Assembly (NCBI GenBank): GCA_030425395.1
Contig: JAUIAS010000017.1
Location: 1-64,000, forward strand
Source: Alphaproteobacteria bacterium
GTDB lineage: Bacteria > Pseudomonadota > Alphaproteobacteria > Rhodobacterales > Rhodobacteraceae
Direction of reading: 5' to 3'
Length of the DNA: 64,000 bases
Of this stretch, positions 9,769 to 21,211 are shown one piece after another. The position numbers and the translations under genes were made by a program. Numbering within the stretch: the stretch's first letter is position 1; each line of letters opens with the position of its first letter. The notes beneath the pieces are model-generated. The model was not told the DNA's origin. It saw only the letters and a program-made list of their open reading frames with translations, and did no database searches.

Positions 9769-11307
9769 ATGGGAATCCAAGCAGCAGAGATTTCTGCGAT
9801 CCTGAAGGACCAGATCAAGAATTTCGGTCAGGATGCCGAAGTTGCTGAGGTCGGTCGTGTGCTCAGCGTTGGCGACGGTATCGCCCGCGTGTATGGCCTC
9901 GACAATGTGCAGGCCGGTGAAATGGTCGAATTTCCCGGTGGCATCATGGGGATGGCGCTGAACCTCGAAAGCGACAACGTCGGCGTCGTGATCTTCGGTT
10001 CCGACCGGGACATCAAGGAAGGTGACACCGTCAAGCGCACCAACTCGATCGTGGACGTGCCCGTTGGGCCCGGCCTGCTGGGCCGCGTCGTTGACGGTCT
10101 GGGCAACCCGCTGGATGGCAAGGGCCCGATCGAATCTTCCGAACGCAGCGTTGCTGACGTCAAGGCTCCGGGCATCATCCCGCGTAAATCGGTTCACGAA
10201 CCGATGGCAACCGGCCTTAAATCCGTTGACGCGATGATCCCGATTGGCCGTGGTCAGCGGGAACTGATCATTGGTGACCGTCAGACCGGCAAGACCGCCG
10301 TGGCGCTTGACACCATCCTGAACCAGAAATCCTACAACGACGCCGCCGGAGACGACGAGAGCAAGAAGCTCTACTGTGTTTATGTCGCTATCGGCCAGAA
10401 GCGTTCGACTGTTGCCCAGCTCGTGAAAAAGCTCGAGGAAACCGGCGCGATCGATTATTCCATCGTGGTTGCCGCAACCGCGTCCGAACCTGCACCGATG
10501 CAGTTCCTTGCGCCCTATGCCGCGACGTCGATGGCGGAATATTTCCGCGACAACGGCAAGCACGCGCTGATCATCTACGATGACCTTTCCAAGCAGGCCG
10601 TTGCGTATCGTCAGATGTCGCTTCTTCTGCGTCGTCCGCCCGGCCGTGAAGCCTATCCCGGTGACGTTTTCTATCTTCACTCCCGCCTGCTGGAGCGTTC
10701 GGCAAAGCTGAACGAAGACCACGGCGCAGGTTCGTTGACCGCTCTGCCGATCATCGAAACTCAGGGTGGCGACGTTTCCGCGTTTATTCCTACCAACGTG
10801 ATTTCGATCACCGATGGTCAGATCTTCCTTGAAACCGAACTGTTCTACCAAGGCATCCGCCCCGCTGTGAACACCGGTCTGTCGGTTTCGCGTGTGGGTT
10901 CCTCGGCTCAGACGAATGCCATGAAATCTGTCGCGGGCCCGGTCAAGCTCGAGCTTGCCCAGTATCGCGAAATGGCGGCCTTTGCACAGTTCGGATCCGA
11001 CCTTGATGCCGCAACCCAGCAGTTGCTGAACCGCGGCGCGCGCCTGACCGAGCTCATGAAGCAGTCGCAGTACTCGCCGCTGACCAACGCCGAGATCGTC
11101 TGCGTCATCTATGCAGGCACGCATGGTTATCTCGACAAGCTGCCGGTTGGCGATGTGGGCCGGTATGAATCCGGGCTGCTGGCGCATCTGCGTGGCAAGA
11201 ACAAGGACCTTCTCGACTTTATCACAACCGAAGATCCCAAGATCAAAGGTGAAGCCGAAGACAAGATCAAAGCTGCGCTCGACGATTTTGCCGCGACATT
11301 CGCGTAA
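9769..11307 (+). CDS. atpA: F1F0 ATP synthase subunit alpha
   Basis: This 512-residue non-catalytic nucleotide-binding subunit of F1 is full length. The N-terminal beta barrel is followed by Walker A GDRQTGKT (about residue 169) and the signature [17 protein letters not shown] near residue 365. It alternates with beta in the F1 hexamer. Start ATG follows the atpH stop directly, and the following gene atpG begins 12 bases after its stop behind AAGGAGATAAGG, a strong ribosome site. Codon use is strongly biased, as expected for a highly expressed gene, and this creates long open frames on the opposite strand that are not genes. Confidence 0.98.
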   Translation: MGIQAAEISAILKDQIKNFGQDAEVAEVGRVLSVGDGIARVYGLDNVQAGEMVEFPGGIMGMALNLESDNVGVVIFGSDRDIKEGDTVKRTNSIVDVPVGPGLLGRVVDGLGNPLDGKGPIESSERSVADVKAPGIIPRKSVHEPMATGLKSVDAMIPIGRGQRELIIGDRQTGKTAVALDTILNQKSYNDAAGDDESKKLYCVYVAIGQKRSTVAQLVKKLEETGAIDYSIVVAATASEPAPMQFLAPYAATSMAEYFRDNGKHALIIYDDLSKQAVAYRQMSLLLRRPPGREAYPGDVFYLHSRLLERSAKLNEDHGAGSLTALPIIETQGGDVSAFIPTNVISITDGQIFLETELFYQGIRPAVNTGLSVSRVGSSAQTNAMKSVAGPVKLELAQYREMAAFAQFGSDLDAATQQLLNRGARLTELMKQSQYSPLTNAEIVCVIYAGTHGYLDKLPVGDVGRYESGLLAHLRGKNKDLLDFITTEDPKIKGEAEDKIKAALDDFAATFA

Positions 11308-11319
11308 GGAGATAAGGCA

Positions 11320-13637
<2,318 letters not shown>

Positions 13638-13648
13638 GGAGCAGCCTG

Positions 13649-14074
13649 ATGGCAGATACGATGCAATTTGACCTTGTCTCACCCGAACGCAGACTTGCGT
13701 CGTTCGAAGTGAGCGCGGTCCAGATTCCGGGCGCGGACGGGGACATGACGGCAATGCCGAGCCATGCCCCTGTGATCACCACGCTGCGTCCCGGTGTCCT
13801 TATGGCTGAAGGCCCCAAAGGCACCGAGGAATATGTCGTGACCGGCGGTTTCGCCGAAATGGGAATCACCGGGCTTTCGGTTCTGGCCGAACGCGCGGTC
13901 CCCAAGGGCGACATGACACAGGATATTCTGGACAGCATGATGGACGAGGCACAAGCCGCCTATAGCGCAACCAAGGAGGCCAATGGCCCGGTAGATGCCG
14001 CCGCCAAACTGTTGGCGGACATGGTTGCAATGGGCACGGCGATCGGGCTGAGCCCGAAGCAGCCGTCGCTTTGA
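13649..14074 (+). CDS. atpC: F1F0 ATP synthase subunit epsilon
   Basis: This 141-residue subunit of the central stalk regulates ATP hydrolysis. The N-terminal beta sandwich is clear ([43 protein letters not shown]), followed by the shorter helical C-terminal part. It is the last gene of the operon and is followed 17 bases later by a strong intrinsic terminator. The start ATG has AAGGAG in front. Confidence 0.96.
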   Translation: MADTMQFDLVSPERRLASFEVSAVQIPGADGDMTAMPSHAPVITTLRPGVLMAEGPKGTEEYVVTGGFAEMGITGLSVLAERAVPKGDMTQDILDSMMDEAQAAYSATKEANGPVDAAAKLLADMVAMGTAIGLSPKQPSL

Positions 14075-14091
14075 TCCACGCCGATTTTGAC

Positions 14092-14117
14092 AAAGGGCGC
14101 CTTCGGGCGCCCTTTTT
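14092..14117 (+). terminator. Intrinsic terminator of the atp operon
   Basis: Arms AAAGGGCGCC (14092-14101) and GGCGCCCTTT (14106-14115) pair perfectly around a TTCG tetraloop, followed by further T residues. This is a textbook intrinsic terminator directly after atpC. Confidence 0.93.
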
Positions 14118-14178
14118 CGTTGTTGAGGGCATATCCCGGCACGGCTAATGTCGATCCGGCCAAGGGACAAATGACGAC

Positions 14179-14532
14179 ATGAAAAAAATATCCGGTCACC
14201 TATTGGGAATCGATCAGGGCGATATCCAGATATTTGCGGATTTCGAAACGGGTGGCCCAATGTGGGTCAGCGAAGGATCACGGGAACGACGGGCAAAGGT
14301 CCGTTTCGCGGAACCGTTCCGGGAACCGCCGATTGTGCATGTGTCGTTTTCCCTGCTCGATATGTCCACAGGCCCATCCATCAGGGCGGATATCTCTTCG
14401 GAGAATGTGACACGTCAGGGCTTTGATCTCATGTTCAGAACTTGGGCCGACAGTCGTGTGGCGCGCATCAACGCAAGCTGGATTGCATTCGGCAAGATCG
14501 GTGATCCGGACGGATGGGACGACCTACTATAA
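14179..14532 (+). CDS. H-type lectin domain protein
   Basis: This 117-residue protein consists of one H-type lectin domain, a six-stranded fold first known from snail agglutinin and common in roseobacters. Conserved pieces are GDIQIFADFETGGPMW, FAEPFREPPIVHVSFSLLD, GFDLMFRTWADSRVARINASW and WIAFG. There is no signal peptide, so localisation is unclear. Family members bind N-acetylgalactosamine-type sugars, but this has not been shown for the bacterial forms as far as I know. It is a monocistronic gene between the atp terminator and its own terminator. Confidence 0.8.
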   Translation: MKKISGHLLGIDQGDIQIFADFETGGPMWVSEGSRERRAKVRFAEPFREPPIVHVSFSLLDMSTGPSIRADISSENVTRQGFDLMFRTWADSRVARINASWIAFGKIGDPDGWDDLL

Positions 14533-14536
14533 CTTG

Positions 14537-14562
14537 AAAAGGCAGCCCGAAGGCTGCCTTTT
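14537..14562 (+). terminator. Intrinsic terminator after the lectin gene
   Basis: GGCAGCC (14541-14547) pairs with GGCTGCC (14552-14558) around CGAA, with A residues before and TTTT after. The flanking A and T runs make it usable from both strands, so it may also end prs transcripts arriving from the right. Confidence 0.9.
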
Positions 14563-14583
14563 GTCTTTGGTAAGAATTTCCGT

Positions 14584-15603
14584 TTACCGAACGTTGTACA
14601 TTGCTTCGTAAATCGGAGTGAGCGTATCCGCCTCGAAGAGGGACGATACCGAGGTGCCGTGCCAGATGTTCAGGATGGCCTGCGCAAACAGCGGTGCCGT
14701 GGGCACGATGCGGATGTTGGGCGCGGTGCTGACGGCATCGGTGGGCTGAATGGAATCGGTGAGCACAAGGCTCTTCATAACGGAGTTGGTGACCCGTTCC
14801 ACCGCGGGGCCGCTCATCACGCCGTGGGTGATATAGGAATGCACCTCTTTGGCACCGTGCTCCATGAGAACTTCTGCGGCCTTGCACAAGGTTCCAGCAG
14901 TGTCGCACATGTCGTCCACGATCAGGCACACCTTGCCTTCGACGTTGCCGATCACCTTCATTTCGGCCACTTCGCCGGCCTTCTCGCGTCGTTTGTCCAC
15001 AATAGACAACGGAGCGTTGATCCGCTTGGCCAGTTCGCGTGCCCGAGCGACGCCACCGACGTCGGGTGAGACGACCATGAGATCATCGAGACGATCCTTG
15101 AACTGCGTCAGCACGTCCAGCGCAAAGATCGGCGACGCATAAAGGTTATCCACGGGGATATCGAAAAAACCCTGGATCTGCGCTGCGTGCAGGTCCATCG
15201 TCAGAACCCGTTCGATCCCAGCCTCAACCAGCATGTTGGCCACCAGCTTGGCGCTGATCGGGGTCCGCGCCTTGGTCCGGCGATCTTGGCGGGCATAACC
15301 GAAATAAGGCAGAACGGCTGTGATCCGCGATGCCGATGACCGGCGCAGAGCGTCGGCCATGATCAGCAATTCCATCAGGTTGTCATTTGCGGGGTTCGAC
15401 GTAGGCTGAATGATGAACATGTCTTCGCCACGCACATTTTCGAACACTTCGACAAAGATTTCGCCATCGTTGAACCGTTCAACACGGGCATCGACCAGGC
15501 CGACGTTCATGCCGCGATGAATGGACATTCGGCGTGCAATTGATTCGGCCAAGGGACGGTTTGCGTTCCCGGCGATCAGCTTGGGTTCGTTCAAAAGAGG
15601 CAT
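14584..15603 (-). CDS. prs: Ribose-phosphate pyrophosphokinase
   Basis: This 339-residue enzyme transfers pyrophosphate from ATP to ribose 5-phosphate to give PRPP for purine, pyrimidine, histidine and NAD synthesis. The sequence shows [20 protein letters not shown], the ATP flexible loop region [15 protein letters not shown], the metal site [19 protein letters not shown] and the PRPP loop [13 protein letters not shown]. An in-frame extension of 18 codons exists, but ATG at 15603 ([20 protein letters not shown]) is the family start. It is divergent from the isomerase gene at 15711 and ends in a terminator shared with the lectin gene. Confidence 0.97.
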   Translation of the reverse strand: MPLLNEPKLIAGNANRPLAESIARRMSIHRGMNVGLVDARVERFNDGEIFVEVFENVRGEDMFIIQPTSNPANDNLMELLIMADALRRSSASRITAVLPYFGYARQDRRTKARTPISAKLVANMLVEAGIERVLTMDLHAAQIQGFFDIPVDNLYASPIFALDVLTQFKDRLDDLMVVSPDVGGVARARELAKRINAPLSIVDKRREKAGEVAEMKVIGNVEGKVCLIVDDMCDTAGTLCKAAEVLMEHGAKEVHSYITHGVMSGPAVERVTNSVMKSLVLTDSIQPTDAVSTAPNIRIVPTAPLFAQAILNIWHGTSVSSLFEADTLTPIYEAMYNVR

Positions 15604-15710
15604 GACGTGAGGTTCCCGGCAGGCGTCACGAGTGTGACAGATTCGTGATGTTGACACCGCTTAGCATGGCCTTACCGTCGCGCATAGTTTTGGGAAGGGA
15701 TAAATTCGAA

Positions 15711-16313
15711 ATGGCGCATATCGACTACTTTTTCTCCACGCTGAGCCCTTACGCTTATCTGGCGGGCATGCGGCTGGAAAAAATCGCCGCGCAACACGGG
15801 GCGAGTGTGGACTACAAGCCATTGGACATCGTGGCCCTGTATGATCGCACAGGTGGCACGCCACCGCCCAAACGTCACCCCTCGCGTCTTGAATATCGCG
15901 CGCAGGAGCTGCCAAGACAGGCCCGCAAACTGGGCATGGCGTTCAATCTCAATCCCGCCTACTGGCCGACAAATGCGGCCCCATCATCTTATGCGATTAT
16001 CGCGGCTCAGAAGGCGGGCGGCGGCGATGTCGGTGCGCTGGTCCACGGCATTCTTCGAGCGTGTTGGGCCGAAGACAAGGACATCGCCGAGGATACCGTC
16101 GTGCGCGCCTGCCTTGAGGCGGCCGGCTTTGACCCGGCATTGGCCGATAGCGGGCTTTTGACGGGGGCGGAAATCTATCCCGCCAACCTGGAAGAGGCGG
16201 TATCGCGCGGTGTGTTCGGCGCGCCGTTCTACATTACCGACGGAGATCAAAGGTTCTGGGGGCAGGATCGGCTGGAAGATCTCGATGCGGCCTTGGCCGA
16301 GGCGGCGCAATGA
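15711..16313 (+). CDS. 2-hydroxychromene-2-carboxylate isomerase family (DsbA-like fold)
   Basis: This 200-residue thioredoxin-fold protein resembles kappa-class glutathione transferases and HCCA isomerases. The glutathione-proximal segment is YFFSTLSPYAYLAGMRLE, with Ser at the usual catalytic position, and GVFGAPFYITDGDQRFWGQDRLEDL forms the C-terminal signature. The family is known for GSH-dependent isomerisation in naphthalene catabolism, but many members have other unassigned roles and no naphthalene genes are nearby. ATG at 15711 follows GGGAAGGGA, which favours it over the ATG at 15645. It overlaps the next gene by four bases, so the two are co-translated. Confidence 0.87.
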   Translation: MAHIDYFFSTLSPYAYLAGMRLEKIAAQHGASVDYKPLDIVALYDRTGGTPPPKRHPSRLEYRAQELPRQARKLGMAFNLNPAYWPTNAAPSSYAIIAAQKAGGGDVGALVHGILRACWAEDKDIAEDTVVRACLEAAGFDPALADSGLLTGAEIYPANLEEAVSRGVFGAPFYITDGDQRFWGQDRLEDLDAALAEAAQ

Positions 16314-17113
16314 TAGCAGCGGCAGCTTCCGATCCGCTCTACACCACCGATTTTGGTGAGGGGCCGCGCCATCTTTTGGCGATCCACTGCACGCTGGCGC
16401 ATTCCGGCGCATGGAAGGCGCTTGCCCGCGCGTTGACAGGCGAGGCGCGCCTGACATCATTTGACATGCCCAGCCATGGGCGAAGCCCCGATTGGGATCG
16501 CCAAAGCGATTATTTCGCGCTTGGCTGGCGGCAGGCCTTCGACATGCTTGAGGATGGCATGGACGTCGTCGGCCATTCCTTCGGCGCGATGGTCGCACTT
16601 AGGGCGGCGGCGCTGGCCCCGCAAAAGGTGCGCAGCCTGACCCTGATTGAACCCGTATTCTTCAAGGCGGCCATGGATCGCGCGCCCGATGTGGTCGCCG
16701 CTCATGACGCAGAAGCGCGCCCGTTTCACGAGGCTTATAAACAGGGGGACGACGAGATGTCGGCGCGCCTGTTCAACCGTATGTGGGCCAATGGTGCCCG
16801 GTGGGCAGATATGCCAGAAGCCGCGCGCAATGCGATGGTCCGGGCCATTCCAGTGGTTTCGGCCTGTAGTGCGGCAATTTACGAGGACACCGAAGGATTG
16901 CTGGAGGACAGCGTCATGTCATCGCTGACCATGCCAGTCCGGTTGGTGCGCGGGGATCAAAGCCATCCTGTGATCATCCCGGTTTTGGATGGGTTGGCCG
17001 AGCGGTTGCCCAACGCCCGCATTGAGGTGATCGAAGGGGCAGGCCACATGGCACCCATCAGCCATCCGCAAGAGACAGCTGCCATTCTGCGGGATTTTTT
17101 CACCGAGAGCTGA
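16310..17113 (+). CDS. Alpha/beta-fold hydrolase
   Basis: This 267-residue hydrolase has the nucleophile elbow GHSFG (Ser at about residue 88), an oxyanion region around HCTLAHSGAW, a candidate acid in LVRGDQSHP and the catalytic histidine in GAGHMAPISHP. All three members of the triad are therefore plausible. It has no signal peptide. The four-base ATGA overlap with the isomerase gene suggests a shared pathway, perhaps hydrolysis of a ring-opened or ester intermediate, but the substrate is not identifiable. Confidence 0.87.
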   Translation: MIAAAASDPLYTTDFGEGPRHLLAIHCTLAHSGAWKALARALTGEARLTSFDMPSHGRSPDWDRQSDYFALGWRQAFDMLEDGMDVVGHSFGAMVALRAAALAPQKVRSLTLIEPVFFKAAMDRAPDVVAAHDAEARPFHEAYKQGDDEMSARLFNRMWANGARWADMPEAARNAMVRAIPVVSACSAAIYEDTEGLLEDSVMSSLTMPVRLVRGDQSHPVIIPVLDGLAERLPNARIEVIEGAGHMAPISHPQETAAILRDFFTES

Positions 17114-17131
17114 GGGCCCGCCAGTTTATGG

Positions 17132-18175
17132 TCAGGCATCCAGCAGAGCAAGAAAGCGGTCGATCTCCTCTTGGGGGATCGACCAGTCACACACGAACCG
17201 CGCGGTTGTCAGAGCGTCTTCGTCAGTGCCGTCAAGCGCGCCGTCCCAGAGATGATAGGCCACTCCTGCCGCGTGCAGGGTCCGGTGCGTCCGTCGGGTC
17301 ATCCGGGCAAAGATCGTGTTGGCCTGAGGCTCGTGCGCGAATTCGACACCCGCGCGCCGCAGACCACTGGCAAGGTAGCGCGCGTTGTCGTTTGCCATGC
17401 GGGCGGTGCGTAACCACAGATCATCGGTGAGATAGGCAAGCATTTGCGCCGACAGATAGCGGTGCTTGGAAAACAAATGCGCGCCGCGCTTGCGACGCAG
17501 TTCAAATTCCCAGGCCTTTGCGGGATCAAAAAACACAACCGCTTCCACGCCAAGCAATCCGTTCTTGGTGCCGCCAAAGCTGACCGCGTTCACACCGGCC
17601 TTCCACGTCATTTCGGCGGGCGTGCACTCCAAAGCGACCAGCGCATTGGCAAACCGGGCACCGTCAAGGTGAACCGGAAGGCCGAATTCGGCAGCTGTCG
17701 CGCAGAGCGCGCGCAGTTCATCGAGGGAATAGACCGTTCCGCGTTCAGTGACCTGCGTGATGGAAACCGGTCCACGCTGTGGGCCGTGCACGCCACGGGT
17801 GCCCTCATTTTCGATCGCCGTGCGCAACGTCTGGGCCGTCATCTTGTCACCGTCACCCACAAGGGTCAGCTTGGCACCGCCGGAATAGAATTCGGGCGCG
17901 TTGCATTCATCCTCGTGGATATGGGCCACGGGGCTGCAAAACACGGTCTCGTAGGGCGCGCATAGCGTGGCCAGAGCAAGCGAGTTGGCGGCGGTGCCGG
18001 TGGCCACCAGATACACCGCAGCATCGGGGGCTTCGAAAAGATCGCGGATGCGGGCGCGCACGTCGTCCATCAGCGCGTCGCTGCCATAGGCCGCGGCATA
18101 CCCCTGATTGGCCTGAACAAGAGCTTGCATGACGTCGGGATGGGCCGGGCCTGCGTTGTCTGAGGCAAAGAACAT
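17132..18175 (-). CDS. Low-specificity L-threonine aldolase (PLP enzyme)
   Basis: This 347-residue fold-type I PLP enzyme cleaves L-threonine or allo-threonine to glycine and acetaldehyde in characterised relatives. It has the N-terminal FASDNAGPAHPDVMQAL, the substrate/PLP region GTAANSLAL, HLDGARFANAL and the Schiff-base lysine region VSFGGTKNGLLG. The frame runs 11 codons upstream of ATG 18175, but that ATG overlaps the stop of the ycgN-like gene by one base and matches the family start. It is the last gene of the reverse-strand run that begins with the HAD-IIA gene. Confidence 0.9.
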   Translation of the reverse strand: MFFASDNAGPAHPDVMQALVQANQGYAAAYGSDALMDDVRARIRDLFEAPDAAVYLVATGTAANSLALATLCAPYETVFCSPVAHIHEDECNAPEFYSGGAKLTLVGDGDKMTAQTLRTAIENEGTRGVHGPQRGPVSITQVTERGTVYSLDELRALCATAAEFGLPVHLDGARFANALVALECTPAEMTWKAGVNAVSFGGTKNGLLGVEAVVFFDPAKAWEFELRRKRGAHLFSKHRYLSAQMLAYLTDDLWLRTARMANDNARYLASGLRRAGVEFAHEPQANTIFARMTRRTHRTLHAAGVAYHLWDGALDGTDEDALTTARFVCDWSIPQEEIDRFLALLDA

Positions 18176-18648
18176 TACAATGGCTCCTCGATGATGTGAT
18201 CTTCCCACTCTTCCAGCGGAATATCGAACTCGGACAGGGTTTGACCGCGCATGGAAATTCCTGCCTCATGAACGCTTTCGGGGCGTCCGGAAACCAGCGG
18301 GTGCCAGTCGAACAGTGATTTTCCCTGCCATAACAGCCGATAGGCGCAGGTCTCGGGCATCCAGTAGGCATGCGTGTCCAGATTGTCAGGCCGCAGAACG
18401 ATGCAGTCCGGCACGAATTGATGGCGGTTCTCATAATGGGTGCACAGGCAGGTGGCATCGTCCAGCAGGCGGCAGGCGACGCGGGTCAGGGCCACTTCGC
18501 CGGTGTCTTCGTCCTCAAGCTTGTTCAGGCAGCATTTTCCGCAACCGTCGCACAGCGCCTCCCATTCCGCCTGGGTCATTTTGGTAAGGGGCTTACGTTC
18601 CCAGAACCGGGGCGACAGGGGGCCGCGATGGATCGGATTATCGGTCAT
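18175..18648 (-). CDS. YcgN/UPF0260 family cysteine-cluster protein
   Basis: This 157-residue cytoplasmic protein has the family cysteine pattern CDGCGKCCLNK near the N-terminus, then further cysteines at CRLLDDATCLCTHY, PDCIVL and CAYRLL, which suggests bound metal, probably iron-sulfur or zinc. The biochemical role of the family is unknown. ATG at 18648 overlaps the ribF stop (ATGA), and its own stop overlaps the threonine aldolase start, so the three genes are tightly coupled. Confidence 0.88.
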   Translation of the reverse strand: MTDNPIHRGPLSPRFWERKPLTKMTQAEWEALCDGCGKCCLNKLEDEDTGEVALTRVACRLLDDATCLCTHYENRHQFVPDCIVLRPDNLDTHAYWMPETCAYRLLWQGKSLFDWHPLVSGRPESVHEAGISMRGQTLSEFDIPLEEWEDHIIEEPL

Positions 18649-19577
18649 GCGGCGCTCAGGATCGTCCGCGCGCGCGCGCAATCGGCGTCCATCTGTTCAA
18701 TAAGTGCGTCCAGCCCGTCGAATTTCAGTTCGGGCCGCAGGAAGTCGACAAGCGCCACGGACAGCGTGCTGCCATAAAGATCGCCCGAAAAATCAAACAG
18801 GAAGGTTTCTATATTGGGGTGATCACCGTCAAACATCGGCCGAATGCCGAGTGATGCCGCACCCTGATAGCTGCCCTTGTGCGGACCGTCGAGAACATCC
18901 ACCAGAACCGCATAGACACCAAAGGCCGGTCGGTGCAGCCCATCAATGGACATATTCGCGGTAGGATATCCCAGTTCGCGGCCGCGTTGTTCGCCGCCGA
19001 TTACAACGCCTTCGATGCGGTGCCAGTGGCCAAGCATCGCCGCGACGTCGCGGGGGCGCCCATCGGTCAGAGCCTGCCGGATCGCCGTCGACGACACTGT
19101 TTCGCGTTCGTTTTCCAGCAACTCCGCGATGGTCACGCCAAAGCCCATTTCGGCACCAAAGCGTTGCAAATCTGCGGCTGTTCCCGCGCGGCCTTTGCCA
19201 AAGCAGAAATCCGCCCCGACAACGACATGGCGCAGGCCCAAACCATCGCAGATGACGGTGCGGGCAAATTCTTGCGGGCTGAGCGCGGCGAGGGCGGCGT
19301 TGAAGTTCAACTCATAGAGCCGTTCAACACCCAGCTTGGCCAACCGCGAGGCGCGCGCCTTGCTCCCCATGAGTCGAAAGGGGGGGGCATCGGGGGCAAA
19401 ATACTCTCGCGGGTGCGGTTCAAATGTGAGCACGCCCAGCGGGGCGTCGGGGGCCGCATCGCGGGCGATCCCGATGACCGACTGGTGGCCAAGGTGCACA
19501 CCGTCAAAATTGCCGATCGCAGCGCTGGCGCCGCGATCTTCTGGGGTGACGAAATGATAATCTCGGATGATCCGCAT
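18645..19577 (-). CDS. ribF: Bifunctional riboflavin kinase/FAD synthetase
   Basis: This 310-residue enzyme makes FMN and then FAD from riboflavin. The N-terminal nucleotidyltransferase half shows GNFDGVHLGHQSVI and the ISSTAIR-like VSSTAIRQAL; the C-terminal kinase half begins near RIEGVVIGGEQRGRELGYPTAN and contains GVYAVLV. It lies 50 bases after the MaoC gene in the same direction and overlaps the ycgN-like gene by four bases. Confidence 0.96.
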   Translation of the reverse strand: MRIIRDYHFVTPEDRGASAAIGNFDGVHLGHQSVIGIARDAAPDAPLGVLTFEPHPREYFAPDAPPFRLMGSKARASRLAKLGVERLYELNFNAALAALSPQEFARTVICDGLGLRHVVVGADFCFGKGRAGTAADLQRFGAEMGFGVTIAELLENERETVSSTAIRQALTDGRPRDVAAMLGHWHRIEGVVIGGEQRGRELGYPTANMSIDGLHRPAFGVYAVLVDVLDGPHKGSYQGAASLGIRPMFDGDHPNIETFLFDFSGDLYGSTLSVALVDFLRPELKFDGLDALIEQMDADCARARTILSAA

Positions 19578-19627
19578 GGCCGATGGGTAGCGGCAGGGGC
19601 GCGCAGGATCAAGCGTCTATCGTGCTG

Positions 19628-20071
19628 TCAGTCGAACTTGCGGCTGGGTGCAAGCACCATGGCTTCACCGATCAGGACTTTCTTGCCTTCCACGGCGCAA
19701 TGACAGTCCAGTTTGACGCGACGCTTGGACATTTCGATGTCAACGACTTTGACCTCGGCATAGACGGTATCGCCGGGACGCACGGGTGCCAAAAACTTGA
19801 GCGACTGCCCCATATATACGGTGCCGTGACCGGGAAGTTGTTCACCGATCACCGCCGAAATCAAACCGGCGGTCAGCATGCCGTGGGCAATCCGGCCTTC
19901 GAAAATCGTGTCGCGAGCGTAGTCATCGTCAAGATGAACGGGGTTTCGGTCGGTTGAAACCTGGGCGAACATTTCGATATCTTCGTCGGTCACGACTTTG
20001 CGCAGGTGGCGCGTCATGCCCATCTCGATATCTTCTATACAGATCGTTCCGCGGGGAAGATTGTCCAACAT
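19628..20071 (-). CDS. MaoC-like hot-dog-fold dehydratase
   Basis: This 147-residue single hot-dog protein has the hydratase 2 motif: catalytic Asp and His lie in DRNPVHLDDDYARDTIFEGRIAHGMLTAG, split here as D-x4-H and a downstream AHGM. Such proteins hydrate (R)-specific enoyl-CoA thioesters and can feed PHA synthesis, but the exact substrate cannot be read. The leader contains a striking nested hairpin (20093-20146). In my recollection the order HAD-IIA, MaoC, ribF recurs in Rhodobacterales. Confidence 0.9.
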   Translation of the reverse strand: MLDNLPRGTICIEDIEMGMTRHLRKVVTDEDIEMFAQVSTDRNPVHLDDDYARDTIFEGRIAHGMLTAGLISAVIGEQLPGHGTVYMGQSLKFLAPVRPGDTVYAEVKVVDIEMSKRRVKLDCHCAVEGKKVLIGEAMVLAPSRKFD

Positions 20072-20092
20072 GTGACCCTCCTGCTGAGCCTG

Positions 20093-20146
20093 GCAAAGTA
20101 ATAAAAAACCGACAAGACGCCGTTGTTGGCAACTTTATTACTTTGC
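20093..20146 (-). promoter_or_regulatory. Nested 54-nt hairpin between the HAD and MaoC genes
   Basis: The 13-base arms GCAAAGTAATAAA (20093-20105) and TTTATTACTTTGC (20134-20146) are perfect inverted repeats. Inside them CCGACAA (20109-20115) pairs with TTGTTGG (20123-20129) with one G-T wobble. Read on the reverse strand, the inner stem is followed by six T residues, so it can act as an intrinsic terminator for the HAD gene, while the outer arms extend the structure to 22 bases before the MaoC start. A dimeric-regulator operator is an alternative reading. Confidence 0.7.
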
Positions 20147-20174
20147 GCACGCAGAAAAGCAAGGGGGAAAATAC

Positions 20175-21047
20175 CTATCGCAGAAAGCCGATTGCAAAGG
20201 TTGGATTTGATTTTTCCCTTTCGAGGTATTGGCTTAGCGCCTCGGGGTCAGGCTGGTGCGACGTTTTGGTCTCAGCCGCGGCAAGGCCTCCCGAGATGAA
20301 CAAGGAATCAAGGTCTTCGCCCATCGCCCCGGCGATATCCGTCAACACGCCATCCCCGATGGCCAAGATGCCGGCGTTGGGAATATCCTTGCCCATTGCC
20401 ATCAGGCGCATCCGGGCCAAGTCATAAATCGGTGGGTGGGGCTTGCCGAAATAGAGGCTCTCGCCGCCCATGTCCGTATAGAGCTGCGCCAACGCCCCGG
20501 CACACCATTCCCGCGTTTCGCCACGGTCCACGACAATGTCGGGGTTTGCGCAAAGAAGCTTCAGCCCCTTTTGCTTGGCATACAGGAACTGTGGGCGCAT
20601 CTCGGCAGGATCCGCCAACGGATCGAACGGACCGGCACAGACGATACCGTCGGCCTGATCCAGTGGCACCTGTTCAATTTCGACAGGGTCTTCCACGACT
20701 GTAAGCGGATCGAAAAAGCGTGCGTCATGGTCCTGACCGATGAACCACACCTTGCTCCCCACAATGCCCCGGAACATCGCGGCGCGGGCGCTGTCGCCGG
20801 AAGTGGCGATCGTGTCCCATGCATCGTCGGGGACACCAAATTGGGTCAACTGGACTTCGACACCCGAACGTGGCCGAGGAGAGTTGGTGACCAGCACGAC
20901 GGTCCCGCCGGTCTTGCGGTAGTCCTGCAGCGCGCGCACCGCGTCTGGCATGGCGCGCACACCATCATGCACGCAGCCCCACAGATCAACGAACAGCGCG
21001 TCATACCGTTCAGAGATTTCGGACAAGGATTGGATGATCTGGGTCAT
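20175..21047 (-). CDS. HAD-superfamily class IIA hydrolase (TIGR01459-type)
   Basis: This 290-residue cytoplasmic protein belongs to the NagD-like HAD-IIA phosphatases. The nucleophile loop is DLWGCVHDG (Asp21), with Trp at the position usually held by the second Asp; this DLWG form is usual in the subfamily as I recall it. Motif II is LVTNSPRP and the C-terminal motif is AIGDGVLTDIAGA. ATG at 21047 begins MTQIIQSLSEIS; a 38-codon upstream extension is arginine/proline-rich and unlikely. The substrate is unknown. It leads the reverse-strand run toward MaoC and ribF. Confidence 0.88.
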   Translation of the reverse strand: MTQIIQSLSEISERYDALFVDLWGCVHDGVRAMPDAVRALQDYRKTGGTVVLVTNSPRPRSGVEVQLTQFGVPDDAWDTIATSGDSARAAMFRGIVGSKVWFIGQDHDARFFDPLTVVEDPVEIEQVPLDQADGIVCAGPFDPLADPAEMRPQFLYAKQKGLKLLCANPDIVVDRGETREWCAGALAQLYTDMGGESLYFGKPHPPIYDLARMRLMAMGKDIPNAGILAIGDGVLTDIAGAMGEDLDSLFISGGLAAAETKTSHQPDPEALSQYLEREKSNPTFAIGFLR

Positions 21048-21211
21048 GTCGGCTCCAAGGGTTCCGGTTTTGGACAAGGGTATGCCGGAAACCCGCGCGG
21101 GTTGCCAGAACGTGGGTGGTGAATTCCTCGGGCGGGAGCGTCCGAGACTCCTGACTGTCATCGGGCGTGCGGAGTTTGGCGGCTAAGATGCCGTCGGACG
21201 ATATGGCGGGT

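Noticed and set aside
9367-11187. 606-residue open frame antisense to atpA and atpH
   Set aside because: It mirrors a highly biased gene with conserved ATP synthase motifs; the product is not recognisable, and the frame exists only because of codon bias.
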